The notes under the pieces were generated by a model. That model saw nothing but the letters and a program-made list of their open reading frames with translations, had not been told where the DNA came from and searched no databases. A stretch of DNA of 64,000 bases from Pontederia crassipes (lineage: Eukaryota; Streptophyta; Magnoliopsida; Commelinales; Pontederiaceae), in the NCBI GenBank assembly GCA_030549335.1, contig CM060195.1, forward strand, positions 27,594,874 to 27,658,873. The letters are read 5' to 3'. This document shows positions 21,561-34,320 of this stretch, piece after piece. Each line of letters opens with the position of its first letter. The first letter of the stretch is position 1. The translations under genes and the position numbers were made by a program.

Positions 21561-23110
21561 TTATCTTCACTTGAATTTTTGACAAAAAGTTGCGTTTATT
21601 TTTTCTTTGAAATTCAAGAACTTGTTCAATTGGAACCGACACTTACACTTATAGAAGTAGTATCACCATCATTATCATAACATCATAATCATATCTTAGA
21701 ATTGTAATTTTTCTTATATTTTATCTTTATTTACATCATAGGCATTAACAATGTTTTCATATTGTTTATAATTCTTTGAACTTTCTTCATTTTTCTTGGA
21801 GACATTGAACTATTGTACTTCATCTTTCTGTGATATCATTATTGTCTTTATCTTAATTAAATAATCAAGTTAACATCATTATATGGGCTAGATAGGTCAT
21901 AACATATGTATCATGTATGCTCCATGCTGACAACCATCTTAAAGAACAAGCATATATATCATTTCGCTGAGGGACACAAATAAAGTGCAAAGCTTTACTT
22001 TCCAACTAAACTTTGATTATTTGCAAGATAATATTCTTCAATTTGAGTACATTATGCTTTATCAATACGATAGTTACGCCTTTCAATTTTAAAATTTTAC
22101 CATATCTACAACTCTACATGCGTCATCCATATCAATAATCATCAATAAAAAAATATCTCATAAACATTACATAGTTATTGCAATATCCCAAATTTAATTT
22201 GTATATAATCATATGATATCATATGATTGATAAGTAATATGATATATGTGTTAAAATATTAGTTGTAAGTCAAAGTGTTGGATCACAGAAATTGGAAAAT
22301 TTTCGTCTAAAGGCATGAAAACATGATTTTAAAAAATGTAAAAATTTGAAAAAATAAAGTCCCGATAATTGTTCTCATAGGTTAATGCATGCTAAAAGTG
22401 ATTTTTAATAAATTTTAAGTGCAATTCTAGTTAGGTAAAATGAGGTCAAAAAATTTGTAAAATCACGATTTTTGTTCTTCCTAATGTTTTAAGTAAATGA
22501 AATGACCCTTGCATCTAAATAAGTCAAAGGCCAAGGCCAAAGGGTCCACTAACCTCAACCGGTCTTAGAGGCGGTTTAGGGTGCTTTATCTCTTACTCTT
22601 GCAACGTTTTACCATATCGTTTTACTAAGTCACCTGCTCCATCATAAAAGGGGAAAATCTTACATCTCAAGTGGAATTGGAGGAAAAAGGAGAACTTCAT
22701 ATTCATCCTAAGGTAACTTCTTCACGAATCTTAATTATGTGATTGAAAATCATATAACTTTTCAAATATGGTTTCCCCCAATCTCCTTTCCCCTTCTCAC
22801 TCCTAATTTGGGGTTATTGTGATGGCTGAGGAAATCAAATCCTAAATTCTTGTAGGGAAGAACAAATCCTAAATTGAAGTAAATTTTAAGTCAAAAATCT
22901 AGCTAGATGTTTAAAAATGAAAATCTAGCCTTCGAATTGTTTAAAAATTATAAAATTAATTATGGTTAATCCCCTATGTGTGTAGCTTCAGAGCTTTGGA
23001 ATCATGGTAATTAGACATCTATAGTAAAAGTTATGTTCTCATATTTAAGGTTTTATCATTCTTTCTGCTGAAGCTGACATAGGTATTAAATCCAATATGT
23101 TATATAGATA

Positions 23111-23179
<69 letters not shown>

Positions 23180-23850
23180 TTATGGCCAATAGGATATTGA
23201 TGTTAGGCTTCAGGTCCAGGTGAAATAAACGGAGCCCTCCCCGGTCGGTCAAAAAGAAATTTAGAGTAGGTTATTTTGGTACTTGTGAAATTTATTGTAC
23301 TCAATCCTGAGGGATATAAAATCTAGGGATTTTATAAGTTACACCTATGAAAGTATAAGTTTAGGGAAAATTGAAATTACTGACAAATGAATTGTTTACT
23401 AATTGATATAAATCACACAATCAAGGTCACTCAATCAGCCATAACACAAAATCCAATTATAATGAGATAAAGTCCAAGGCTTTTAATGCTTAGATTTGGA
23501 TAAGCATATGTTAAAAAAATGATCAAATAAAATAGCATGATGAGATTGGGTTATGTATATGACTTTTATTTCATCGAGTATACAACTTGTCGAGATATGA
23601 GAGGAATTTTTGTGATTGATAGATAAATTGAGTTATACGATTGAATATGACCCATGAAATAAATAGGATTAAATGGTGGTATGAGTAAGGTTGCTTCATC
23701 TAGGTGAAATACTATTCGGGTTATACAAAAAACATATTTAGGTAATGATGTTATATGATTAATATATCATCTTCCGTGGACTGTCGTACAGAATCATAAA
23801 ATGAAGGAAGCTCAAGAGGTAGCAATGATGTTACTAGCCCTATGGTGGGA
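21561..23850. other. LTR-like noncoding remnant
   Basis: No coding frame. The segment 22225-22490 is homologous to 45555-45736 plus 46235-46275 (shared TTTTTAATA, AATT/CTAGTTAGGTAAAATGA and an upstream ATATGATA-ATGTGTTAA), which shows that it belongs to a repeat family. Its composition and features such as AAAAGGGGAAAATCTTACATC are LTR-like, but no ends were identified. Confidence 0.4.
23118..23179. repeat. (TAA)n microsatellite
   Basis: About 20 uninterrupted copies of the trinucleotide, preceded by a short TA run. Confidence 0.95.
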
Positions 23851-23942
23851 GTTGTTAGAAAATGTGAGAATAGGCTCATTAGAGAATGAGTTGAGGACAT
23901 TCATATCTATGGATCCTCCAAATATTTGAACAAATGTATTTT

Positions 23943-24122
23943 CACTACAAGATAACACATTTAGGAAAATCTGGTCATTAATATTCAAATTCCGGTCATT
24001 TTTGGCATTTAACGAACAACATTTTCCGTCGTTATAAATGCCACCGTTAAAAATCAATAACGACGACTTAAAGGTATTGACCATTAAAAGTCATCAACGG
24101 CCATAAATAATCCGGTCATTAA
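23943..24122. mobile_element. CACTA element fragment, left end, interrupted by an LTR retrotransposon
   Basis: Starts CACTACAAGATAACAC and contains subterminal motifs of the type CCGGTCATTAA, CATCAACGG and CGTCGTTA. The sequence resumes on the far side of the inserted LTR element at 28779. No matching right terminus was found. Confidence 0.6.
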
Positions 24123-25293
24123 TGTTGGGTCAAAGTTTTAATATCATATAAAATTATATTTTGATGATACAAATCTCGAATGATTAAAGTTAAAATGCTA
24201 AAAATTTTGAAGAAAAAGAGATAACTTTATGCACTACATGTTGATTAAATAATTGACACTGGTCCAATTTGATTATATATAAATCAGAATATCAAAATTG
24301 TAGAGAATCATCTTAGCTATCCAAAAAATCTAAGATTATCAAATTTGGATAACTGTGTAAAATGTTATGCTTAAAATAGTACATGTCGGTCAATCTGTCA
24401 GTCGAAGTAAAGAAGGCCGGTCAACAACACCGGTCGACTAGATGAAGATGCCGTCGACCAATCCAAAAAGAAGCTGAAGAAATGAGCGCAACGATCATAT
24501 AGACCGATCGACCGGTCCATTAATGCAGTCGACTGATCAGCCGCGGTCAATGAAGAAAATGAGGCAGCGGTCATATAGACCGGTCGACCGGCCCATAAAT
24601 GCGGTCGACCGTTCCATTGCTGAAATGAACAGTAACGGTCAAATTTGAAGGAGAATTTTGTGGAAGAATTTCTAGACGAATTTTTCACATACTAGAGCCT
24701 ATAAAAGGAGTGCCAAAGTCAGAAGCAAAGGCACCCATCCAAACATTAAAAATACATCAAGAAATCAAAAGAAAATTTTTTTCTTGAAATTATCATTTTA
24801 GTTAATCTTTTCTCTCTCTTCCACTCCCGTGAGCCCAGCATTGTAAAAGAGAGAAAATTTTTTGTTCAGAAAAATAGAGATAGCTCATGTGTAAAAAAAG
24901 GTTCTAAATATTACCTCTTAAGCAGAGAAAAAATTAGCTTCCTATAAGGAGAGGTTGCCTTGCCTCTCGAAATGGAGAAAAGGTGATGTGTAAATGGCTT
25001 TCTTCCTTATCCCATTTGGAACAAAGAAAGTGCTTAGTAGAATCTCCGACGGTCTCGACGTCAAGAAGTCGGAGCGGGGACGTAGGCCAAGGTGTGGTCG
25101 AACCTCGTCAACAACCACCCGTGCATTTTGTATTTGCTTTCTCTCTCTCCCTTTCATATTGTATTTATAATCTGAATTGCAAAGGTTTTAAGAATAGATT
25201 TTAAACTTCTGCTATAATTTTCGTGAAATCGATATTTTTGGCTTAGCACCAATTCACCCCTCCCCCCTTCTTGGTGCCCTTTGGGATCCTACA
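24123..25293 (+). repeat. 5' LTR
   Basis: Bounded by TG and CA. Contains several copies of the palindromic core GGTCGACCG and related forms (24410-24620). TATAAAAGGAGTGCC near 24700 is a plausible promoter TATA box, with the transcript start just beyond it. Confidence 0.85.
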
Positions 25294-25599
25294 ATTGGTA
25301 TCAGAGCGGGTTGCTCTTGTTTTAATATCAAATCATTTTAAGATTTAATTGTTTTAAGATTTGATTGTCTTGTTTTAAGATTTAACAATCTTTAGATCCA
25401 TAGCATTAAGCAGATTTAATTTTGCCGAAGGACAATCAATTAGTCATACTCCCCTGTTAAATGTATCAAATTTTGCTTATTGAAAAATTAGAATCAAAGC
25501 ATATATTTGTTCTATTGATATCGACATGTGGAACATAGTTAAAAAATGTTATTATCTTCATGAAAAGTTACTTATAAATTCTAAAGAAAGAGATAAGAT

Positions 25600-26885
25600 T
25601 TTTTCAAAACCTTGATTGGAAAGCCAAAAATATTTTTTTATTGTGCTTTAGATTCAACGAAGTTTAATCGGATTTCAAGTTGTGAAACTGCAACCAAGAT
25701 TTGGGAAAAACTCATCACTGCTTATGGAGGAACCGACAAAGTCAAAGAATCTAGATTGAATATTTTAAATCATCAATATGATTCTTTCAAAATGCATGAT
25801 AATGAATCTATAAATGATATGATTGTTCGGTTTAATGATATTTTGAATGGCTTAACCTCTTTAGGCGAGCCAAGAATCAATCCCCAAAAAGTGAAAAAGA
25901 TTCTCAGATCACTCTCCTCAAAATGGCATACAAAGAGGATCGTGATCGAAGAAAAAGACTTGAACAAATTGAATTTTAATGATCTAATTGGTTCACTTCT
26001 AACATATGAGATCTCAATCCAAGAAGATCAAGAAGAAAAAGCTCTCAAGAAGAAAACATTGACATTGAAAGCTAATACAAAAGAAGAAGACTCAAGCGAA
26101 GAAGAAGTGGAAGAGAAAAAACTTGTACTCTACACATGAAAACTAGATAAATATTTCAAGTTGGTAAAAAAGAAAGAGAAGAATGAGAAACCTACCCTAA
26201 AATCATACAAAAATCACAAAGAAGATACATTTCGAAAAGGTAAAAAGAAAAAATATGAAAAGTCAAGTGAAAAAAGCGACTCTTCAAGCTCTTCCAGTGA
26301 TGAAGCATACTTATGCTTAATGGCACACGATGATGAGGTAACTTCTAATTCTCCAAATAATGACTCATCGAACTCTTCCGAAGAAAATATCTCTTTAGAT
26401 GTGAATAAAGAACTTTCTTCACTTATAAAAAAATATTTTTCACTTAAAGAAGAAAATAAAAAATTACTACTTAAGATTAAAAAACTAAAAAAAGAAAAGG
26501 ATACATGTTTTATAAAAAAATGAAAATCTCAAAAATGAAATTGAATCTTTGAAAATCTCACATGCATGTGAAAATTGTAAAACTAGCATGCTTTTTAGAA
26601 AAAAGAAAAGAAGGAAAATACCTCTTTGAAAAATATAGCTATTTCTTATGTAAGAAAAAATAATCCTAAAAAATACTTTGGACATGAAGACTCTTATTGG
26701 AAGTCTAATCATTCCTATGATAAAAAATCACATATTACATGTTTTGCATGTGGATTTTATATCCATTATGTTTACCAATGCAAAATAAGAAAATCTTCAC
26801 AACATGAGATGATATGGATTCAAAAAGGAACTTTGACTAACAAAATTGGAACCAAAAAAGTTTGGGTACCAAAGTTCAAATGATT
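25600..26885 (+). pseudogene. copia gag remnant (capsid and zinc knuckle)
   Basis: First frame (25612-26139): KIWEKLITAYGGTDKVKESR, then NILNHQYDSFKMHDNESIND, LRSLSSKWHTKRIVIEE and DLIGSLLTYEI, the UBN2-type gag capsid of plant copia elements. After a stop the same frame continues with a Lys/Ser/Glu-rich linker and a coiled-coil-like LKEENKKLLLKIKKLKKEK (to 26523). A later frame (26626-26883) contains a CCHC knuckle, CFACGFYIHYVYQC, and KKVWVPK, the usual end of gag in this lineage. At least two interruptions separate the parts, and no pol follows. Confidence 0.8.
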
Positions 26886-27556
26886 GTTTTTTCCATGTGT
26901 GCCTCGCACGCAAAGCAAATGATATATGGAATTGGAAATGTAAAGACACAAAGGTTATAGTAAAAGTATCATCTATTTTTTTATGTCACTCAAAAATTCA
27001 TTTGAAAAGAGAAAAACATATAAATAAAAATTGGTAATAATGATAGGGGAAGCATGTTAAAACCTTATTTTGATATATCATGGACATTATAATTGTTGAA
27101 TCAAAGTTTTATGCCATATTTTGATTCTGAATATATTTTTCCTTGGCTTTCATAAAATTGTTTCCATTTTACCATTATAAAATAGTAGTGAATTTAGGGG
27201 GAGTTATTTTTTACATACTAACTATTTATTATGGAATATGTTACATGTTTATGACAAAAAGGGGAAGAATAATTTTTTTGATTAAGAGGGAGTTGCATAT
27301 GGTTTCTTATTTGCTTCATATATAAATTATTCTTTTTTATGAAACAAAAGGAGGAGAAATATAAAAGAAATATGATATGAATATAACCTTATATGAAGAA
27401 TACTTTCCAATTAATATTTATGTGAATATCTACCATTTTAAAGAAAGCTAAGTGTTAGGGGGCGTAAAGTTGATTTTACAAGAATTTTATAAAATTTTTG
27501 CAACTTATATAGTTTTGCATATTTCTCTGTTTGTCTTTATAAAAAAATGGGGAGAT

Positions 27557-28778
27557 TGTTGGGTCAAAGTTTTAATACCATATAAAATTATATTTTGATG
27601 ATACAAACCTCGAATGATTAAAGTTAAAATGCTGAAAAAGTTTAAAGAAAAAGAGATAACTTTATGCACTACATGTTGATTAAATAATTGACACTGGTCC
27701 TATTAGATTTTGATGAATTATGAATATCAAAATTGTAGATAATCATGTTATCTATTCATAGAATTCATGATTATCAAATTTGAATAATTGTGTAAAAAGT
27801 TATGCTCAAAATAGTGCAGGTCGGTCAACTTACTAGTCGAAACAAAGAAGGCCGGTCGACAACACCGGTCGACCAGATGGAGATGTCGGTCGACCGATCA
27901 AAAATCAGTTGATGATGAGACAATACCGGTCAACTTACCGGTCAATAGTCCGGTCGACCGACCATGGACAGAAGTTGAAGAAATGTGTGCAACGGTCATA
28001 TAGATCGGTCGACCGGTCCATTAATGCGGTCGACCGATCAGCTGCAGTCAATGAAGAAAATGAGGTAACGGTCATATAGACTAGTCGATCGAACTATAAA
28101 TGCGGTCGATCGATCTATTGCTAAAATGAACAGTAACGATCATATTTGAAGGAGAATTTTGTAGAACAAATACTAGAGCCTATAAAAGGAGTGTCAAAGC
28201 CAAAAGCAAAGACACGCATCCAAGTATTGAAGCAATACTTCAAGAAATCAAAAGATCTTTTTCCTTGAAGTTATCATTTTAGTTATTCTCTTCTTTCTCT
28301 CTTTCACTCCTATGAGCCCAGCATTATAAATGAGAGAAACATTTTTGTTCAGAAAAATAGAGAGAGTTCATGTGTAAACGATGTTCTAAATCTTACCTCT
28401 TGAGCGAGAGAAAAGATTAGCTTCCTATGAGGACAAGTTGGCTTGCCTTTTGAAGCGGAGAAAATGTGGTTGTGTAAATGGCTTTCTTCTTTATCCCATT
28501 TGGAATAAAGAAAGTGCTTAGTGGAATCTCCGACGGTAGATCGAGAAGTCGAAGTGGGAACGTAGGCTAAGGTGTGGCCGAACCTCGTCAACAACCACCT
28601 GAGCATTTTGTGTTTGCTTTCTCTCTCTCTCTCTCCCTTTCATATTGTGTTTATAATCTGAATTGCAAAGGTTTTAAGAATCGAGTTTAAGCCCCCGCGA
28701 TGATTTTCATGAAATCGATATTTTTGGTTTAGCACCAATTCACCCCCCCTCCCTCTTGGTGCTCTTTGGGATCCTACA
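27557..28778 (+). repeat. 3' LTR
   Basis: Same ends as the 5' LTR, with an additional GGTCGACCG-rich block near 27885-27960 that is absent from the 5' copy. It contains the matching TATAAAAGGAGTGTC near 28180. Confidence 0.85.
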
Positions 28779-30200
28779 GTTAAAATCATATAAGGACCAT
28801 TTAGTTGATCGTCGAATATATTAATGACTAAAAATATCTTTGTCGTTGATAATCTTCAGCGGTTAGTAATCCCATCGTTATTGGTCATCAACGACCAGAA
28901 ATAATCCGAGCATTAAAATCATATAAGGACCATTTATTTGGTCGTCGAATACATTAATGTTAGAAATATCTTTGTCGTTGATAATATTCAGCGACTAGTA
29001 ATCCCGTCGTTATTGGTCACCAACGGTCAGAAATAATCCAATCGTTAAAATCATATAAGGATCATTTAGTTGATAATCTTCGATGGCTAGTAATCCCGTC
29101 GTTAAAAGTCATTAACAATTAGAAATAAGTCGGTTGTTAATTCCATATAGTGACCATTTAATTGGTCGTCATACACATCAGCGACCATGAATATCTTTAT
29201 CGTCGATAATTTTACACGACCTATTAATTAAATTGATTTACATGGACTTTATCACACTTTGATTTAAATGACACATGATCTACAACCCACTTTCATAGCA
29301 ATCATTCAACTAAAAACAAACTCAAACTATAATACAAAAGTTAAATTAATTTATCACAATGGATTGTTCATATAACTTTTAAAAAGAACAATTATCCAAG
29401 CGAACAAATATTCATAGTAGTCAAGATCAATAAAATTTAGTATTCAAATTTTTTAACTCATCAATCTTGTTCCTTCCCTCAAAAAAAATGCTTACACTGT
29501 CCTAAAAGCAAAATAATTTGTTTGAACTTTGAATTGCATCTCTTTGTTTCCATAACTTCAAAATATGTAAAGTTCACAAAATACATAAGATTTTTTAATA
29601 AATGTACAATGACAATTGAATTAACAACAAAATGAAAAGCAATGAATTATAAATAAATAAGACAATTTAAGATAGAACATATAATGAAACAAACCACTTA
29701 GTTTTCATTATCTGGTTCCTATGCTACTGGACTTTTAGATTGTCCAAAGCAATGTTGCAATACTTGTTGCATTTTAATTTCCATAGAGTTCAAGCGATTC
29801 TTCAGAGACTCATTCTCCTTTCGAAAAGACTTATTCTCTTGTCAAGTGGTCCGCAACTCATTTAGTAGTGCACTTTTTAAATTTGTTCTTCTCAAATCCT
29901 TTACCTTTATTCCACCTTCAAATTCAATGACATGACTACAACTTTGAAATCCAAAACATATGTCATGATAATGTGATACATAAATGCTCTCTTTATTGTG
30001 TAATTCATTTCTATATGCCACGGAGACCCTGGTGTGAAGTATGCCATGCATAAACTTTTTTATGCTTATGATATATAGTAACATTAAATATTTTAATTGG
30101 GACAATGTCTCCTGTTGTACTTTAAATTCATGCAGGGTATCCAAAAATATATGACGATGGTTATGCTTATGACGAATTTAATAAATGTCATAATAAACTA
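28779..30200. mobile_element. continuation of the interrupted CACTA fragment
   Basis: Begins with a tandem array of about 135-bp units (starts near 28779, 28912 and 29048, with a fourth degenerate one near 29140), each carrying TTAAAATCATATAAGGACCA and TAATCCCGTCGTTATTGGTC. It matches the CCGGTCATTAA-type sequence left of the LTR element. On the minus strand at about 29740-30144 a frame ends NELRTT, stop, QENKSFRKENESLKNRLNSM, the coiled-coil tail usual in plant Transposase_24 proteins. The right end is not identified. Confidence 0.55.
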
Positions 30201-30570
30201 TTGTCTTTTTTAGAAAAACTTCTTTATTTTTCTACGTTCGCTGATATATCTATTATTACAATACGTTATTTTATCTGTATTTATTTTTCTAAGTCTACTG
30301 ATATATCACACATATATATGTGTGAAGGCCACTGAATGCACTACATAAGATTCTTTAATTTATACATTGCAAATCAATCACAACTTTCTGTTTCATTTGA
30401 CGACTATTTCTTTTTTTAACCGTCATATGAGCAAGTCGTGATACCTCCTTCAGTTTTTCATGTGCTCCATGATCAGCATTGCAAATGCAACCACTGACAT
30501 GCCGACGATGACCGTTACACATTCCCCCGTTTCTCTCAACTGTCCCACTTTGTAGAGTTGCCAAAATTGC

Positions 30571-30750
30571 AGCACCAATTCATCGAGGTCACTTGGTGCA
30601 CCTCAAGAAGATTATCCGCCCACTCATCGTGCGTCGACAAGGGAGCTCAACATTATTCTTGTTGGTGTCACTTGGGTTGCGGATTGGGGCAGTGATGTTG
30701 CGCAACACGATCAGCTCCCTCGTCTCCCACTTTTAGGTACGAGCTTGTTC
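30571..30750. repeat. dispersed repeat shared with 44998-45170
   Basis: Both contain close versions of AGCTCAACGTTGTTCCCGTC, GGTGTCACTGGGGCTGCG and GATCAACTCCCTCATCTCCC ending in ACTTTTAG, in the same orientation. No protein was recognised. Each lies next to a copia fragment. Confidence 0.55.
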
Positions 30751-31068
30751 ACGATAACCTAGATTATATCATAATCAAATGAAGGCATTCGAGAAGGCAA
30801 ATGAGCAGTGGGAGAAGCATGATAAGAAGGCCACGAAGACATTCGAGAAGACAAAAGCTCAGTGAAAGAAACATGATAAGAAGGTCAAGACTTTCATTTT
30901 GATGTATATGGAAGATGACTTAATAAGAGTTTTTGAGACTTACGAATCCAAATGTGCTCTATGGAATACCCTCGACAAGAAGTACAATAAGAAATGAGAT
31001 GAAAATACAACTTCTCTTGCACAAGTACACCATGTGCAAAATGAAAGAGAGCACATGTCAAGGACCTA

Positions 31069-32494
31069 CACTACAAGAAAAACGCTGAACCATCGGTAAT
31101 CAGCCCAAAAACCGTCGGTAATATAATTACCGACGGTTTTTCAGACGGAATTGATCCGTCGGAAAAACGGTCATCGCAAATCGATTTGCGACGGTCGTAA
31201 AAAATTCATCGAAAATATAGACGGTTGGAACCATCCGAAAAGTCCCGGCCGATGGTTCCAACCCTCCGAAAAGTCCTGGCGGTTCCAACCATAAAAAACT
31301 TTCGACGGTTGTAACCGTCCGAAAAGTTTGGCAGTTTCAACCATCGAAAGTTTTCGACGGCCACAACTATCGAAACTTTCGACGGTCGTCGCAACTAGCC
31401 GAAACTTTCGGCGGTCGCAACCATCGCAAAGAAATTTTTAAAAATAAAAAAATTAGCGGCCGGATCGGGTAGAAAGTTGGGAAGCGGAAAAATGAAAAAA
31501 GAGCGGGGAGATATTTTTAATTACCAACGGCCATGACCGTCGAAAATTTAGTAAAGATATATATTAATGTAATTTTTAATTATTTTTAAATTTACCGACG
31601 GTCAAAACCGTCGGTAATATGTTATATTATTATATAATATTTATTTTTTAGTTTACCGATAGTCGAACCATCGGTAATATGTTATATTATTATATAATGT
31701 TTATTTTTTAGTTTACCGGCGGTCTGAACCGTCGGTAATATGTTATATTATTATATAATATTTATTTTTTAGTTTACCGACGGTCCGAACCATCAGTAAT
31801 ATATTATATTATTATTTTTACTTATATTATATTATTTTAAAAGTTACCGACGGTCGAAATCGTCAAAAATTATTTAATTATAAAAATAAAATATTTATAT
31901 AATATTTATTTTTTATTTTATCAACGGTTTGAACTGTCGCTAACTATTACCGACGGTCGAAACTATCGGATTGCGACAGTTTGGACTATCACTAATTATA
32001 TTAATAAAATACTCATCATATTATATTATTATACAGTTACCGACGATTACGGCCATCGGAAATATCGACGTTTCTAGTCGTCGAAAAATAAAATAATAAT
32101 ATAAAAAATTACATAATTTATTTTTTTTCATTTTCGATGGTCGTAACCGTCGAAAATTGCGATGGATGGATATCCGTTGGAAATATCGACATTCCTAATC
32201 ATCGAAAAATAAAATAATAATATAAAAAATTACATAATTTATTTTTCATTTTCGACGGTCGTAACCGTCGGAAAGTCCATCGGAAATTGCAACGGATGGA
32301 TATCCGTCGGAAATATCGACGTTCCTAATCGTCGAAAAATAAAATAATAATATAACAAATTACATAATTTATTATTTTCATTTCCGACGATTGTAACCGT
32401 CGAAAACATTTCCGTCGCAAAATCCATCGCAAATTGCGACGGATTTCTATCCGTCGAAAATTGCCCATCAGAAAATGGCAATTTTGTTATAGTG
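31069..32494. mobile_element. nonautonomous CACTA element, 1.43 kb
   Basis: The left end is CACTACAAGAAAAACG and the right end, reverse-complemented, is CACTATAACAAAATTG. Both flanks are CTA (31066-31068 and 32495-32497), the 3-bp target duplication. No coding capacity. The interior is almost entirely tandem arrays punctuated by ACCGACGGT/ACCGTCGGT, including a 15-bp perfect inverted repeat with 3-base loop at 31108-31140. It lies in the gag region of a copia fragment. Confidence 0.85.
31591..31850. repeat. tandem repeat, about 60-bp unit, four copies
   Basis: Units start at about 31591, 31652, 31712 and 31773. Each reads TTTACCGACGGTC, AACCGTCGGTAATATG, then an AT-rich stretch ending TTTATTTTTTAG. 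A second array with a unit of about 125 bp (CGAAAAATAAAATAATAATA and CGACGGTCGTAACCGTCG) occupies 32040-32470. Confidence 0.85.
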
Positions 32495-33627
32495 CTAGCT
32501 ATTTCTGGGACAACACTACTTGAAGGTGATACTTTTACTTAACAATTTGCCACCATCTTTTGACATGATTGTCGTTGTTGTCCGCATAAAATTAAAAAAC
32601 ATTGCGGACCCGCTTTCGATCTTGGCCATCAAGCAAGACATGACCAAGGGAAAATAGAATATTGAAGTTTTTGAGGCTGAAGGAACTGATGAAGGCCAAG
32701 AGGAAGCTCATGCTATTTAGCATAAGAATATTCTCGGGAGCCCAAATAAATAGTTCAAGGGATAGCCTAGCAGGACCGCACATGGAACTTGTTATTCTTG
32801 GAGGAAGCTTGGTCACTTTAGAACCAACTATCCCTCAAAAAGGAAATAAGGGAACAATAGAAACCTACAAAAGGGAAAGGAAAATGACCAACAAAATAGA
32901 GTCGTGAAGTATAGACTTCATGACAGTCGTTGAGTGCAATGGCACAGTGACAGATATTGAAGATGGTGGATCGGTTTTGGAGCGACCCGTCCAAGATGAA
33001 GGAAGGAATGATCGACTTCAACGAGGATGTGGAGGGCGTTGGAAAATATTGGCTTGATGTACGGACAATTTTATGGTCTTACATGATATACTATGTGCAC
33101 ATGGAATTCACATGAATATGATTTCTACTCCCATTATTCTAGATAAGGACTTTGAAGCCATAGTGATCGTGTTGCCATATGAAAGATTAGAAAAATGCTT
33201 GCTATGAGAAAATTTGTACCAAAAGATGACTGTTCTATCTTTTGACTTTAATGACAATGAATCATTTATACTTACTTTGTTTGTTTTTTAACTGATTATG
33301 ATCTTTGACATCAAATATTACGTCATTCAGGAGACATTAAAATGGAGAAAATAGTCAAAATGAACTTAGTTCCAAACATCTCTAGAGCAAAGTCTTTAGT
33401 TTGTGAACATTGTTTGATAGAAAAGACAAGTCAAAAATATTTTTTGACTGGAACAAGGTCAACGAAATTATTAATAATTAATTCATTCTGATAATTGTGC
33501 ACTATTAAGTGTTGCAACATACATGAATAAGAAATATTTTATTACATTCATAGATGATTACTCCATGTTCTCTTGTTTATCTCTAAGAATGATAAGCAAA
33601 AGATTTTGACTTATTTAAGAGATATAA

Positions 33628-34102
33628 GTAGGGGTGTTCACCGGATCGGATCGACTCATGAATTCAAACCCGATGACCCAACCTGATCCGAACTGGTTTG
33701 GATCGGGTACGAGTCGGATTTTTTCAACCCGAGTCGACCTGACCCGACTTGATCGACCTGATTTTTTATTTTTTTATTTTTATTTAAACTTAAGCTTATA
33801 TTTGAATTTAAAAAATTTTAAAAATTTAAATAAAATATTTTAAGTACAAAAATAACATTAAATAGTTAGAAATTTTATTTTATGCTTTAAAATAGATATT
33901 AAATAATATTTTTATATTAAATAAATATAAAATCGTAAGATAAAAAATTTTAAAAAGGAAAATTGAGTGGTTGGTAACCGGGTCGATTTGGGTCGAATTT
34001 GCCCCACCCCCCCACCCCAAAAAAAAATCCTTTAATCTGACCCGGCCAAATTTGGTCGTGTTTATTCATGGGTCGGTTCCAACCCGACTCGTGAACACCC
34101 TC
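33628..34102. mobile_element. hAT-type MITE, GGGTCGGGT family, copy 1
   Basis: Ends GTAGGGGTGTTCA and (reverse complement) GAGGGTGTTCA. The flanks are AGATATAA and AGATTTAA, an 8-bp duplication with one mismatch. The interior has inverted GGATCGG/CCGACCC-rich arms around an AT-rich centre. Related copies occur at 45737 and 62366. Confidence 0.75.
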
Positions 34103-34320
34103 AGATTTAAAAACGAAAGTTGAGAATAAATTAGGAATAATTATTAAATGTTTAAGAATGTAGGCAAACTAGTCTACTATCTATGTTATAGAAAAATGGT
34201 GTAGTAGAAAAAAAGAATATATCATTAATAAACACAATAAGATGATTGTCCCACTCAAAACTCTCAAACCAATATGCATACGTCTAGTATTAAAGATATT
34301 TTGAATATTGAAATACATAT

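Larger units (their letters stand above)
24123..28778 (+). mobile_element. LTR retrotransposon of Ty1/copia type carrying gag only
   Basis: The 5' LTR is 24123-25293 and the 3' LTR 27557-28778, both running TGTTGGGTCAAAG to GGGATCCTACA. A primer-binding site TGGTATCAGAGC (25296-25307, initiator tRNA-Met type) follows the 5' LTR and a purine tract ending GGGGAGAT precedes the 3' LTR. The flanks are ATTAA and GTTAA, a 5-bp duplication with one mismatch. The interior of about 2.3 kb encodes gag remnants but no protease, integrase or reverse transcriptase. The LTRs have clearly diverged, including extra GGTCGACCG blocks in the 3' copy, so the insertion is not recent. It sits inside a CACTA fragment. 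Confidence 0.88.
30780..34320 (+). mobile_element. Ty1/copia fragment, interrupted by two DNA transposons
   Basis: Gag: KTFILMYMEDDLIRVFETYE and ALWNTLDKKYNKK (30890-31000); after the CACTA insertion LPPSFDMIVVVVRIK (about 32545) and a degenerate zinc knuckle CYSWRKLGHFRTNYP (about 32790-32835). GAG-pre-integrase and integrase remnants: VLHDILCAHGIHMNMISTP (about 33080), CEHCLIEKTSQKYF (33400-33445), and VVERKN-like sequence after the hAT insertion (about 34200). Many stops occur. The element is interrupted at 31069-32494 and 33628-34102 and bounded on the right by a solo LTR. Confidence 0.7.

Noticed and set aside
29160-30570. A right end for the CACTA fragment that starts at 23943
   Set aside because: No CTTGTAGTG-type terminus with matching TTT flank was found, so the element is recorded as a fragment without a right boundary.
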